Positions 33,424-41,424 of a stretch of DNA of 64,000 nt are shown piece by piece. The notes below the pieces were generated by a model. It ran no database searches, was not told the origin of the DNA, and saw only the letters and a list, made by a program, of their open reading frames with translations. Source of the DNA: Levilactobacillus lanxiensis. Its GTDB lineage: Bacteria; Bacillota; Bacilli; Lactobacillales; Lactobacillaceae. Where the stretch lies: positions 248,001 to 312,000 of the forward strand of contig NZ_BOLN01000001.1 in assembly GCF_016861655.1 (NCBI RefSeq), in the 5' to 3' direction. The first letter of the stretch is position 1, and the number at the start of each line of letters is the position of its first letter. The position numbers and the translations under genes were made by a program.

Positions 33424-34659
33424 ATGGATGAAGTCGTCCAAGCACTAAGCGACGTTATTAAATTAAACACGGTCAACGGCCACGAAAAGTTGGTTGCCGA
33501 CTACCTAGCCGACCTGCTGAAGAAGCACGGCATCGACAGTAAATTGATTGCCTACGAACCTGACCGGGTCAGTCTGGTCGCCGAAATCGGTGACGGTAAC
33601 GGCCCTGTTGTTGGTTTTGATGGTCACGAAGACATCGTTGCCCTCGGTGACGCTGCTAAATGGCAGGTAGAAGCCCTTTCCGCTACCATCAAAGACAATA
33701 ACATGATTGGCCGAGGCACCTCCGACATGAAGTCCGGCTTGATGGCCGGTGTCTTTGCCATGATCAATTTGAAAGAACAAAATGTCCCACTACACGGTAC
33801 GCTGCGTTTCATGGCCACGGTTGGCGAAGAATACGGCCAATACGGTGCCCAACAACTTGGCGAGGCCGGTTACGCCAATGACCTCGACACGTTGATTGTC
33901 GGCGAACCTAGTGGGGTCCACAAACAACTCTTACTGCAAAAACAGATTCAATACATGCTGCAAAGCGACGAGGCCGGCGCTAAGGCGCTGTTAGCCGCCA
34001 ACCAGACTAATGAACAACACTTCATTGAACTGGCACACAAGGGCTCACTGACCTACACCGTTCATTCTAAAGGGGTCGCTGCTCACAGCTCCATGCCTGA
34101 AATCGGCAAGAACGCCATCACTCCACTGATGACCTTCTACCAAAAAGAAGAAGCTTACTTTGACAGCATCAAGGATTACCGCAACCCCGTTCTGGGTGCC
34201 ATCACGCCCGTTGTGACGGTCATCAAGGGTGGCGAGCAGATCAACACGGTGCCCGCTAGTGCCGACTTATCCGTAAAGATTCGGACCATCCCCGAACTGC
34301 CAAACGCCGACATCACTGCCGCTATCAAGCAGATCATTGCTGACATCAACGCGCAGGGTGCCGACCTTAGCTTGGACATTCTCAGTGACTTACGGCCAAT
34401 GCACACCATGGAAGACACTGAACTCGTCTCAACGGCCAAGCAAATTGCCGAAGACGTGCTGCAACAGAAGCTGCCATTGATCGGTGTTCCCGGCGGCACC
34501 GACGCCTCTTCCTTCCTGGCGTTCAATCCGGACATCGACGTGATTGTCTTTGGGCCTGGTAACATTACCGCGCACCAGGTTAATGAGTACGTGGATTTGG
34601 ACATGTACCACCGGTTTATCACCATCTACGAGCGCCTAATCACTTCCTTGCTGAAATAG
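33424..34659 (+). CDS. M20-family metallopeptidase (ArgE/DapE-like)
   Basis: 411 residues. Metal and catalytic motifs: FDGHEDIVA (His and Asp), GRGTSDMKSG (bridging Asp), VGEEYGQYGAQ (Glu pair), VGEPSG, and a late His in GPGNITAHQVNEYV. The dimerisation domain lies between (KGVAAHSSMPEIGKNAI). This is the ArgE/DapE/ACY1/CPG2 group, which removes acyl groups from amino acids or cleaves small peptides; DapE (succinyl-diaminopimelate desuccinylase) is the nearest label but the substrate is not proven. ATG at 33424 is chosen: AAGGTGG is 8 bases upstream. Confidence 0.87.
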   Translation: MDEVVQALSDVIKLNTVNGHEKLVADYLADLLKKHGIDSKLIAYEPDRVSLVAEIGDGNGPVVGFDGHEDIVALGDAAKWQVEALSATIKDNNMIGRGTSDMKSGLMAGVFAMINLKEQNVPLHGTLRFMATVGEEYGQYGAQQLGEAGYANDLDTLIVGEPSGVHKQLLLQKQIQYMLQSDEAGAKALLAANQTNEQHFIELAHKGSLTYTVHSKGVAAHSSMPEIGKNAITPLMTFYQKEEAYFDSIKDYRNPVLGAITPVVTVIKGGEQINTVPASADLSVKIRTIPELPNADITAAIKQIIADINAQGADLSLDILSDLRPMHTMEDTELVSTAKQIAEDVLQQKLPLIGVPGGTDASSFLAFNPDIDVIVFGPGNITAHQVNEYVDLDMYHRFITIYERLITSLLK

Positions 34660-34663
34660 GTTA

Positions 34664-34948
34664 AACTGGTCGTTGTTTCGCGCCTTCGGGCTGGTGAAAA
34701 TGGGCTTCGTCGCGTCCGTTCCCGACGGTGAGCTCAAGGGGCCCTGCTGTGGGGCCGGTTCCAGCCAAAGTACGGGCTTCCACCTCAACTTTGCGCCTGG
34801 AAATCGGTCGCAAAGGTTGTCCCGTGGACTAGGCTGAAAAAAGACTTCAGCCAAGACCACCGACACAGCTGGTCGCCTTGGCTCACCTCTGGTCACTCCC
34901 ACGACTAGCCCATTTTCACCAGCCCTGCGGCTCACACTTGTTTAACTT
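34664..34948. repeat. Structured intergenic repeat R9 (type A core nested in type B-like arms)
   Basis: The outer arms are a perfect 19-bp pair, 34688-34706 with 34907-34925 (GGGCTGGTGAAAATGGGCT and its complement). Inside is a complete type A core: GCTGTG/CACAGC; CTTTGCG (34789-34795) with CGCAAAG (34809-34815); AGGCTGA/TCAGCC-like hairpin. Confidence 0.82.
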
Positions 34949-35207
34949 ATTTAGGGTCGGGTCTCTGCCACCTCCATTTAGCATTCAGTCTATGCAACAC
35001 TGAGTGAATGGACAACGGTAGTTCCCACGACTGAAGCTTACTTAACCTATTTCTAGGTGGTTCATTTATTACTCGGTTAGTACAATCGGCTATTCCACTA
35101 AACCGCCATAGCTTGATTGCCTGAACCAATTGGCATGATAGTCCAGCCAGGTACTAACAACTCTTTCACTAAAATGATTCCTTAAAATTAACCATTTAAC
35201 CTAAAAC
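34949..35207. other. Intergenic stretch, no gene seen
   Basis: No frame with a start and ribosome site and no convincing regulatory motif. Confidence 0.5.
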
Positions 35208-35257
35208 AAGCCGAAGACAGCCCATCACCACGATGACCGTCTCCGACTTATTTTTTA
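35206..35257 (+). terminator. Intrinsic terminator, plus strand
   Basis: AAGCCGAAGAC (from 35208) pairs with GTCTCCGACTT (to 35249) and is extended inward by CCATC/GATGA; six T follow. It is over 500 bases past the M20 gene and would end a long read-through transcript carrying repeat R9, or a separate small plus-strand RNA. Confidence 0.7.
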
Positions 35258-35267
35258 TCCCCCCACC

Positions 35268-35300
35268 AAAAACAGCCGCCCTTTTACGGACGACTGCTTT
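35268..35300 (-). terminator. Terminator of the WxL operon
   Basis: CAGCCGCCC (35273-35281) and GGACGACTG (35288-35296) pair with two G-U or mismatched positions; five T follow on the minus strand. Confidence 0.65.
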
Positions 35301-35303
35301 TGG

Positions 35304-35472
35304 AACATAAACTATTGGACTTGCCACTTCCAGACGGGCACCCGGTCACGTTAGCAGTTAGCTGCTTATTGCGTAGTTAACCGGTAGTCGTCTGTGGCTG
35401 CCTTTACGGTGTCAAAGCGTACCCGCGACATTCCGTGTTGACTGTTTGGTTTTAACGTGGCATCCGGTTCCT
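35304..35472 (-). other. Long 3' region of the WxL operon, possible gene remnant
   Basis: On the minus strand one frame reads GMSRVRFDTVKAATDDYRL and, further on, another reads VPVWKWQVQ-stop just before the terminator. Both look protein-like but lie in different frames without starts. They may be decayed coding sequence, or chance. Confidence 0.25.
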
Positions 35473-37620
35473 CTAGCTTGGTGCATTGGCCAGTGACCAC
35501 GTGAGCGTTCCCTGGTAGCGACCTTGGCTGGAGCTGCTCTGGATGTCTAAGAAGACACCCGTTTGCGACGTCCAGCTGCCGGCCACATCGACCAGTCCAT
35601 CGTTGACGCTGTCGTCCGTCACGTGTGACAGAACGGGCGTCGGCGTTGGACCAAGTCGAATTGTTTGGTAGGGCGTCACGTACACTGGGTAACCTGCCAT
35701 GGCCCGACCATCCTGGGCGGTAAACGTTGAGGCCTGCGCTGATAGCGTCCAGCGTTCGCTCGTCCCCCGGGTATCGCGAACCGCTAAACGCCATTCTCCG
35801 GCGCGTTTGACCCGCTGTGCTCGGCCAGTTAATCGGGCGGCTTGAAAGCTCTCACTCGGGGAGATACTCGCAAATGTTAAGTTACCCGCCACCGTTAAAA
35901 CGAGGGTGACTGGGCGTGAAGCATCGCCTTGTTCCGTGCGTGCCACCAACTTCAGGCGGTTGGTCCCGCCTTGGAGTTGCGCGGCAGTCAGCGGTACCTG
36001 AAACGTGCCATCTTGGCCGACAACTTGTTCTTTGAGCGTCTGCCCGTTGAGCACTGGCGTGACGACCACCCCAGGCTGCTGGGCTTCTGACGTCAGAATC
36101 GCCACGTGTCCCCTGACCGTGGTATCCTGACCAACCTTCAGCGCTACGGGATTTTCGCTCGTCACGCGTAACTCAAGGTCGGTTCTCGGGTTGATGATAA
36201 AGTCCGGTGTGTCCGCGGCAATAACCAGATCCGGAGAGGTAAACGTACTGGTCGTTGCCGGAACCTTGTGTGTTTGGGTGGCGTTGGCTGCGTGCCCAGT
36301 CAACCTGATTGTCGCCGTCGGGTTTGCCGCATTCAGCTGTTTCGTCAGTTGAACCGGTAACCGGCCCGCCTGAATGACCGCTAAGTCTAGTGGCTGGGCC
36401 GTTCCGTCGGCGTAAATTATTTGACCACCCGTCACGTCAACCTTCTCGGGGATTTTTAAATCGGTGCGAACATTTGACCATGGTTGGTTGCCACCGTGGT
36501 AGGTCAGTTGGTATTCCAGCGATAACCGGTCGTTACTCAGAACTTGATCCCCCGCTTGAATCACTCGCTGCCGCGTTAAGTTCGTTAACGTGGCTTGGCT
36601 CGTCGCATCAATCAAGCTGGGAATATTTTCCAAAACAACGAGGTTATTTTCAAAATGCCGACTACTCGCAGACGTAAATCCCCAGCGGACTGTGCCGGTT
36701 TTACCCGGATCAATTTTAGACGGCATGATACGCGCCGATTGGCTGACGCCTGGTTGCCGTTCATTGGTCAGCGGATCCCGGTCGTCGAAGGTATACGTCA
36801 TGGTTTCGGTCTTAGCCGCCCACTTCAAGGTGAGGTGGTGCCATTGACCGTTCGACAAGAAATCGGGCTCATTAACATTGGCAATCAGACCATTGTGCGT
36901 CATGCTGTAAAAATAATCTTTCTGTCCGAGAAGCGCCCCAAAGAAGTTCGTTGCCGGTAAAAAGTGTTGCACGTAAGTCGTCGGTTGGGCGGGATAATTG
37001 GATGCGATGTGTACCGCCGGATAATTGGTATCAAAGGCATTTGCCTTGCCCGCCGGTCGATTGTCCGGTTGGTCGTTGAAGTACGTGTCGAACTCCAGCG
37101 CCCAGCTGTTCTGAATGGCAGACTTAGCCAAGTTGACTGCCGAGGCCTCGGTGGCGTCGGTGTCTTTGGCCCAGACCCCCAGCGTTTCACCGGGAATCTG
37201 ACCACTAACCACCCCACCGGGCATAGCGGCTAATTTAGCTTCATCATTTTGCAAGACAAACGCTAAACCCTCGCCGGCTTGGGCGTCCTGATCACCCAGG
37301 TACAGCCACATCCGAAGCGTTTGGTTCTGCGTCAGGTTCAGCGCCCCCACGGTCGTTGACCACAACGTCCCAAACTGGTTGGGGCCCGTGGTCAACTTGG
37401 CCGCTTCGGTACCGGGAGACTGTGGATTGGTGCCATCAACCACGGCTGCCGAGCTCTTACTGGTTGTTTTCGTCGTGACAAACGGATCTGGCCGATTGAG
37501 ACGAATGCCCTGAGGCACTTTTTGTAGCGCCTTAGTGTAGTCCGCGTCAGCGCGGGCGACCACGCTGCCAAGGCAAACGACTAGTAGAATCAAGCTAGCG
37601 CTCAGCCACCATTTCAACAA
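35473..37620 (-). CDS. WxL-domain surface protein with L-type lectin domain
   Basis: About 715 residues. Signal peptide (WWLSASLILLVVCLGSVVARA), then an L-type lectin-like domain at about residues 45-300, with GEGLAFVLQND, SWALEFDTYFN and NGQWHHLTLKW as its conserved strands. Middle repeats are Ig-like or conserved-repeat domains. At the C-terminus is a WxL domain with WRLAVRDT and, at the very end, LTWSLANAPS. WxL domains bind peptidoglycan, so the lectin part would face outward. Start: TTG at 37620 has AGGAGG 8 bases upstream; the TTG at 37626 is too close. Third gene of a WxL cluster. Confidence 0.85.
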   Translation of the reverse strand: MLKWWLSASLILLVVCLGSVVARADADYTKALQKVPQGIRLNRPDPFVTTKTTSKSSAAVVDGTNPQSPGTEAAKLTTGPNQFGTLWSTTVGALNLTQNQTLRMWLYLGDQDAQAGEGLAFVLQNDEAKLAAMPGGVVSGQIPGETLGVWAKDTDATEASAVNLAKSAIQNSWALEFDTYFNDQPDNRPAGKANAFDTNYPAVHIASNYPAQPTTYVQHFLPATNFFGALLGQKDYFYSMTHNGLIANVNEPDFLSNGQWHHLTLKWAAKTETMTYTFDDRDPLTNERQPGVSQSARIMPSKIDPGKTGTVRWGFTSASSRHFENNLVVLENIPSLIDATSQATLTNLTRQRVIQAGDQVLSNDRLSLEYQLTYHGGNQPWSNVRTDLKIPEKVDVTGGQIIYADGTAQPLDLAVIQAGRLPVQLTKQLNAANPTATIRLTGHAANATQTHKVPATTSTFTSPDLVIAADTPDFIINPRTDLELRVTSENPVALKVGQDTTVRGHVAILTSEAQQPGVVVTPVLNGQTLKEQVVGQDGTFQVPLTAAQLQGGTNRLKLVARTEQGDASRPVTLVLTVAGNLTFASISPSESFQAARLTGRAQRVKRAGEWRLAVRDTRGTSERWTLSAQASTFTAQDGRAMAGYPVYVTPYQTIRLGPTPTPVLSHVTDDSVNDGLVDVAGSWTSQTGVFLDIQSSSSQGRYQGTLTWSLANAPS

Positions 37621-37632
37621 CGCCAATCCCTC

Positions 37633-38658
37633 CTATTTCGCTGATTTTTGGTGCCGATTGCGATACCACAGGTAGCCGATGATTGCTAACAGTAAAGCAA
37701 TCAACAGGCCTAATAAAGCGTACAACCAGTAGTTAGGCTGCTGTGTTGGCGTCAAGACGGTCTTGTTCATCCGCTTGACGGTGCGGTTCGCAATGGTGAA
37801 ATTACGGGTAAACTGCCAATCTCGTTTGCCAGCTTGGGCCGTTAGATGCAGGGTGTACTGCCCCGCCGGTAAGTTCTGGGTCCCCCACGGAATCCCAAAG
37901 TTAAAGTTACTGTTGGGCGCCATCCCCAGCCCACTCTGCTGTTGCCGGATGAGTGTCTGGGTCGCGCCAACCTTGGTAACTCGCGCATTGATCTTCAGCT
38001 TTTGCATAATGCCTGGCTCAGGGTTTTGCAGATTGGCCGTCACAAAATTGCGGCGGTTGATCTGTGTCGCTTGAATCTGATGTAGTAACAGGTTCGGCGC
38101 TACCGGCTGCCGACTCTCTTGCAACTCGATGCCGATTGCGTAGGCAAAGGCATTTTTGATGGTAAAGTGGGCCGTTGGCTTCTTGGTTTTGCCGGGAATC
38201 TGTTCCACATACACGCCACCGAGAATCATTCCCCGGAGCCGTTTGGCGGGCATCGTATAGGTGAGCGTCACTTGTTTCCGGGCATTAGCTGGGACCGTGA
38301 CCTTCTGGTTGGACGCCCGACTGAAAATGTCTTTGATGCCGACCTTCAGCGATTGATCCAACTGTGGCTTGAGCTGACTGTAGTCGATCACCCCGTTATC
38401 GTTGGTGATGGCTTGGGTCACACTGACATTGAATGATTGCTGGCGGTTACTGGTGTTTGAAATATAAATCGTCAGGTGTTGTTGCGCCCGGGGTTGCGTC
38501 AGCAGGTCAAAGTAGCCGGCTTGCTTGTTCAACTGATTACTGGGTAACGACGCTTTAACGGTATACCCCACGGAATCCGCGGCAGCCGTCGGTACGTGAC
38601 CGGCTAACGTCAACATGGCCAGTCCCATGGCAAACAAAATCTTTAGTCCCCGATTCAT
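37633..38658 (-). CDS. DUF916/DUF3324 cell-surface protein with C-terminal membrane anchor
   Basis: 341 residues. Signal peptide (ILFAMGLAMLTLAGHVPTAAA), the DUF916 domain (YFDLLTQPRAQQHLTIYISNTSNRQQSFNVSV, KVTVPANARKQVTLTYTMP, LRGMILGGVYVEQ), the DUF3324 domain with GLGMAPNSNFNFGIPWG, and a C-terminal helix LLGLLIALLLAIIGYLW followed by basic residues. In WxL clusters this protein is thought to anchor or bind the WxL partners. ATG at 38658 has GAGGGGGA 8 bases upstream. Confidence 0.9.
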   Translation of the reverse strand: MNRGLKILFAMGLAMLTLAGHVPTAAADSVGYTVKASLPSNQLNKQAGYFDLLTQPRAQQHLTIYISNTSNRQQSFNVSVTQAITNDNGVIDYSQLKPQLDQSLKVGIKDIFSRASNQKVTVPANARKQVTLTYTMPAKRLRGMILGGVYVEQIPGKTKKPTAHFTIKNAFAYAIGIELQESRQPVAPNLLLHQIQATQINRRNFVTANLQNPEPGIMQKLKINARVTKVGATQTLIRQQQSGLGMAPNSNFNFGIPWGTQNLPAGQYTLHLTAQAGKRDWQFTRNFTIANRTVKRMNKTVLTPTQQPNYWLYALLGLLIALLLAIIGYLWYRNRHQKSAK

Positions 38659-38704
38659 CACTGACTCCCCCTCAGTCACCAAATTAACTACCGGTCAGCC
38701 ATCA

Positions 38705-39355
38705 TCATTGTGGCGTCTCACTCAGCTGCCACGTCAGTGTTGAGGTGTAGTCCCCAGGAAGTTGCCCAGCGGGAACCGTCAAGTTAACTTTGGCTGGGGC
38801 ATAGCTTGCGTCCCACACACCTAAGCCACCCTTGGCTTCAGCGGCGAAGACTAGCTGATTGATGCTGCCACCCTCAAGCGGCGAAATCGTCGCGATTGGT
38901 GTAGCCGAAGGGTTGCCCTCGTTGGCTGCATCTACGCTCGCGTCACCTAAGCTCAGGACGGCGCCGCTCAAGGTATCGCCCGCGGTATCCGTGAACGGCG
39001 TGTTCTTTAATTGAACACTCCACCCAGTAGCTACCCCAGGGTTAGAAACCTCAAGTGGATTATCAACGGTCGTTGAGAAGTAATTACCGTTGACCTTGCC
39101 GTTAGGTGCTGGGTTGCTCCCAAAGCTAATGTTTGGGGCACTATCCAGCGAAACAGCTGCGTTTGGATCCATGGTAAAGTCTGCAGACGTTGTCGTGTTT
39201 TCCGTGGTAGTGGCAGATGAACTGCTACTACTGCCGCTGCTACTGCTGGTATCGGTAGTTGCCGCTGCAGCTGGAAGCGCACCGGCAAAGCCAATCCCGA
39301 GGCCTAGAATGGCTAGGCTACTCAGCAGCGAAACCTTTAATCTGCGAGTCATCAT
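38705..39355 (-). CDS. Small WxL-domain surface protein
   Basis: 216 residues. Signal peptide with AILGLGIGFAGALPAAAA, a Ser/Thr-rich linker (about residues 33-60), then a full WxL domain with GWSVQLKNTPF and the C-terminal LTWQLSETPQ. Attaches non-covalently to peptidoglycan. First gene of a three-gene WxL cluster with DUF916 and the lectin-WxL protein, probably forming one surface complex. GAGGA lies 6 bases before the ATG at 39355. Confidence 0.9.
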   Translation of the reverse strand: MMTRRLKVSLLSSLAILGLGIGFAGALPAAAATTDTSSSSGSSSSSSATTTENTTTSADFTMDPNAAVSLDSAPNISFGSNPAPNGKVNGNYFSTTVDNPLEVSNPGVATGWSVQLKNTPFTDTAGDTLSGAVLSLGDASVDAANEGNPSATPIATISPLEGGSINQLVFAAEAKGGLGVWDASYAPAKVNLTVPAGQLPGDYTSTLTWQLSETPQ

Positions 39356-39417
39356 ACTCACTCCTCTAAAAGTTAGTCCTACGATCTCCGGGCTGCTTTG
39401 AAAATAACTGATGGCAA

Positions 39418-39615
39418 ATGGTTCGTTCCCGGCGGCGGGATTAAACCGCCCTGTTGTGGGGCCGGTTCCAGCCTGTGGTACGGGCTTCCACCTCGACTTT
39501 GAGCCTGAGGGACGGTCTCAAAGGTCGTCCCCTGCTCTAAGCTGAGTAAAAACCTCAGCTAAGACCAGCGACACAACTGGGCGGTTTGGCCCGCCTCTGG
39601 TCACTGACATTTGCA
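39418..39615. repeat. Structured intergenic repeat R10 (type A)
   Basis: Stems: CTTTGAG (39497-39503) with CTCAAAG (39517-39523); AGCTGAG with CTCAGCT; outer CTGTTGTG with CACAACTG, a paired change from the CTGCTGTG/CACAGCTG form. Confidence 0.82.
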
Positions 39616-39946
39616 GTTATTTTCCAGCAGTAATCCGCATTCGTTTGGATTGCCGTGGGTTACTATCCCGTCAATCAGTTAGGCCTGTTGCCGTGCCCCT
39701 CACCGACTGTTGCTATCGTTAAGGGGGACCTGCTGATGAACTGAATTTAAACCCATTACCCATCAATCATAGTCTCATGATTACCAGTTTTAGAGTAAAC
39801 GAATAGCCCCGGTAATGGCTGAGCCACCCGTAAGTTGATTACCTAACTTGTTCCGTGCCGGCCACTTGGTCCGCCGACGGTCTTACTAAATAATTCCTTT
39901 AGTAGCCAATTGCTTGATTCACTAATGATGATAACCGGTTCCAAAT
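39616..39946. other. Intergenic stretch, no gene seen
   Basis: No credible reading frame and no strong signal apart from the terminator at its end. Confidence 0.5.
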
Positions 39947-39976
39947 AAAAAGACCAGCTTTAAGCCGGCCTTTCGT
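39946..39976 (-). terminator. Terminator of the gene at 39987
   Basis: AAAGACCAGC (39949-39958) pairs with GCCGGCCTTT (39964-39973), two G-U or mismatched positions; a T run follows on the minus strand. Confidence 0.75.
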
Positions 39977-39986
39977 ACCTAGTCAT

Positions 39987-40649
39987 TTAATGATGGAAGT
40001 CGGCCACGGTTAAGGCCAACAACCCGTTTAACCATTCACGAGTAGCGTCATCTGGAGTTCCCTGAATCTGATAGCCTAACGGACTAAACAGGGCATCCAC
40101 CGCGGGCCAATGGACCTGGCCATCGTGGAAGAAACTCTGCGTTAACCGCTCCCGTTGCTCGGGCGTGATGGGTGTCGCCATGACGGTTAGTAAGTTCACG
40201 GCCAGTTGGTCGGCCACTAAGGCCGCATATGCCGTGGCCGTCAGAGGTTTCACGATTTGCCGGCGCGTGGTCAGTGGTACGGCTGGCCCCTCCCGCAACA
40301 GAAACTTTTGCCAATTCATGACCTGTCCCAGCAGGACGCCGTAGAACTGCCAGGGCACCTGATTGCCAATGCGTTTCAGCGTGGTGGCCGTGGTGGCGGC
40401 AATGTCCCATTGCACCTGGGATTCGCCTTGTGCCAGCACGGTGGTCAGCCATTCGCTGAAGAATCGCTGAATGGTGGCGTCCACTAGCGGTGAGTGCTTG
40501 CTGCCCTGGGTCAAATGGTAGCGGCCGAGGAGAAAGTCCTCCACCTGTTGCCAGTCGATGACGTTGCCGGCCTGACGCTGTTTGCGGCGCTTTAGCTGGC
40601 GTAATTGTTTTAGACGACTTGATTTGCCGTAATTCCCTGGTCGACTCAT
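39987..40649 (-). CDS. Hypothetical protein, mostly helical
   Basis: 220 residues; no family recognised. The first 35 residues are strongly basic (SRLKQLRQLKRRKQRQ), which suggests nucleic-acid or phosphate contact; the rest looks alpha-helical and soluble with several Trp and no membrane segment. The ATG at 40649 is preferred (AAGGAG about 10 bases upstream). Flanked by type A repeats on both sides, single-gene unit. Confidence 0.55.
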   Translation of the reverse strand: MSRPGNYGKSSRLKQLRQLKRRKQRQAGNVIDWQQVEDFLLGRYHLTQGSKHSPLVDATIQRFFSEWLTTVLAQGESQVQWDIAATTATTLKRIGNQVPWQFYGVLLGQVMNWQKFLLREGPAVPLTTRRQIVKPLTATAYAALVADQLAVNLLTVMATPITPEQRERLTQSFFHDGQVHWPAVDALFSPLGYQIQGTPDDATREWLNGLLALTVADFHH

Positions 40650-40717
40650 ATTTTTTTTGCTCCTTCTTTTGGGTTTCATTTATTTGTTGTGTTAGTGATT
40701 AAGGTCAAGTGCGGGTT

Positions 40718-40922
40718 GTGATGGCCGCCTGCGGCTTCCAGGACTACGCCTGCTGTGGGGTCGGTTTCCGCCAAAGTTCGGGCTCCCACCTCAACTTTTA
40801 GCCTTGAAACCCACAAGTCTAAAAGGTTGCCCCAGGCTGTAAGCCGGCTAAGAAACGCCGACTAACACCCTCGACACAGCTGGCTCCGTCCTGGCTTCCT
40901 CCGGCTCTTGGTTGGGCGTTGT
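40718..40922. repeat. Structured intergenic repeat R11 (type A)
   Basis: Stems: CCAGGAC (40738-40744) with GTCCTGG (40888-40894); CTTTTAG (40795-40801) with CTAAAAG (40819-40825); AGCCGGC with GCCGACT; GCTGTG with CACAGC. Confidence 0.82.
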
Positions 40923-41055
40923 TGCTTACTCTGGTTTGAAAACCCCAAAGCAGGAGCTGGTCATAGTCGTCGCTGGTGGCGGTATGGTTGGCCAACTTTC
41001 TTAGTTGTAGTTCGGTTGCCATAACTCGTTGTCGGTAGTGAAATTGTGCCGACAT
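40819..41055 (-). CDS. Small protein whose C-terminus runs into repeat R11
   Basis: 78 codons starting MSAQFHYRQRVMATELQLRK, with GAGGT 4 bases before the ATG and a TATGAT box about 25 bases further up. About the first 49 residues lie outside the repeat and look like an ordinary short helical protein; the rest is read from repeat R11. Either the natural 3' end was replaced by the repeat or the frame is spurious. No family recognised. Confidence 0.35.
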   Translation of the reverse strand: MSAQFHYRQRVMATELQLRKLANHTATSDDYDQLLLWGFQTRVSNNAQPRAGGSQDGASCVEGVSRRFLAGLQPGATF

Positions 41056-41129
41056 TTTTACCTCAGTTACTGTATCATACCGCAACCTTGTGGTGAATTA
41101 AAAGGTTAATCAGCCATCTAAACGCACAG

Positions 41130-41163
41130 AAAGGCCCAGTTCATAAACTACTGAACTGGGCCC
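41130..41163 (-). terminator. Hairpin, probable terminator for the permease transcript
   Basis: GGCCCAGTTCA (41132-41142) pairs exactly with TGAACTGGGCC (41151-41161). The minus-strand tail is only CTTTCT, so termination is plausible rather than sure. Confidence 0.55.
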
Positions 41164-41211
41164 CCAATACACATTTAATTTTATAGAGCGAGTGAAATCA
41201 CCGTTGCTAAC

Positions 41212-41416
41212 AACACACAGATTGTCATCGCCGGAGTCAGCCAGGCACAGAGCCAGCTGTGTCGGTGGCGTTAGTCGGTGTTTCTTGCCGGCTTACGTCA
41301 CGGGACGACTTTTGAGACGCGTGACCTTCGCGGCTTAAAAGCGAGGCGAAGGACCGCCTCTCAGGCCGTAGCCGTTCCCCACAGCAGGCGGCGTGCCTGG
41401 CTGACGGAGGTGTTGA
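41212..41416. repeat. Structured intergenic repeat R12 (type A)
   Basis: Stems: CAGCCAGGCAC (41238-41248) with GTGCCTGGCTG (41393-41403), exact; CTTTTGAG (41309-41316) with CTTAAAAG (41334-41341, one G-U); AGTCGG with CCGGCT. Opposite orientation to R11. Confidence 0.82.
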
Positions 41417-41424
41417 CGCACAAT

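Noticed and set aside
35366-35794. 142-codon minus-strand frame overlapping the 3' end of the lectin-WxL gene
   Set aside because: Most of it is out of frame inside the WxL gene. Only the part after the WxL stop could be a relic, and that is noted separately at low confidence.
27452-41416. Repeats as insertion sequences
   Set aside because: No transposase frame within or near any copy. A non-autonomous element mobilised from elsewhere is still possible.
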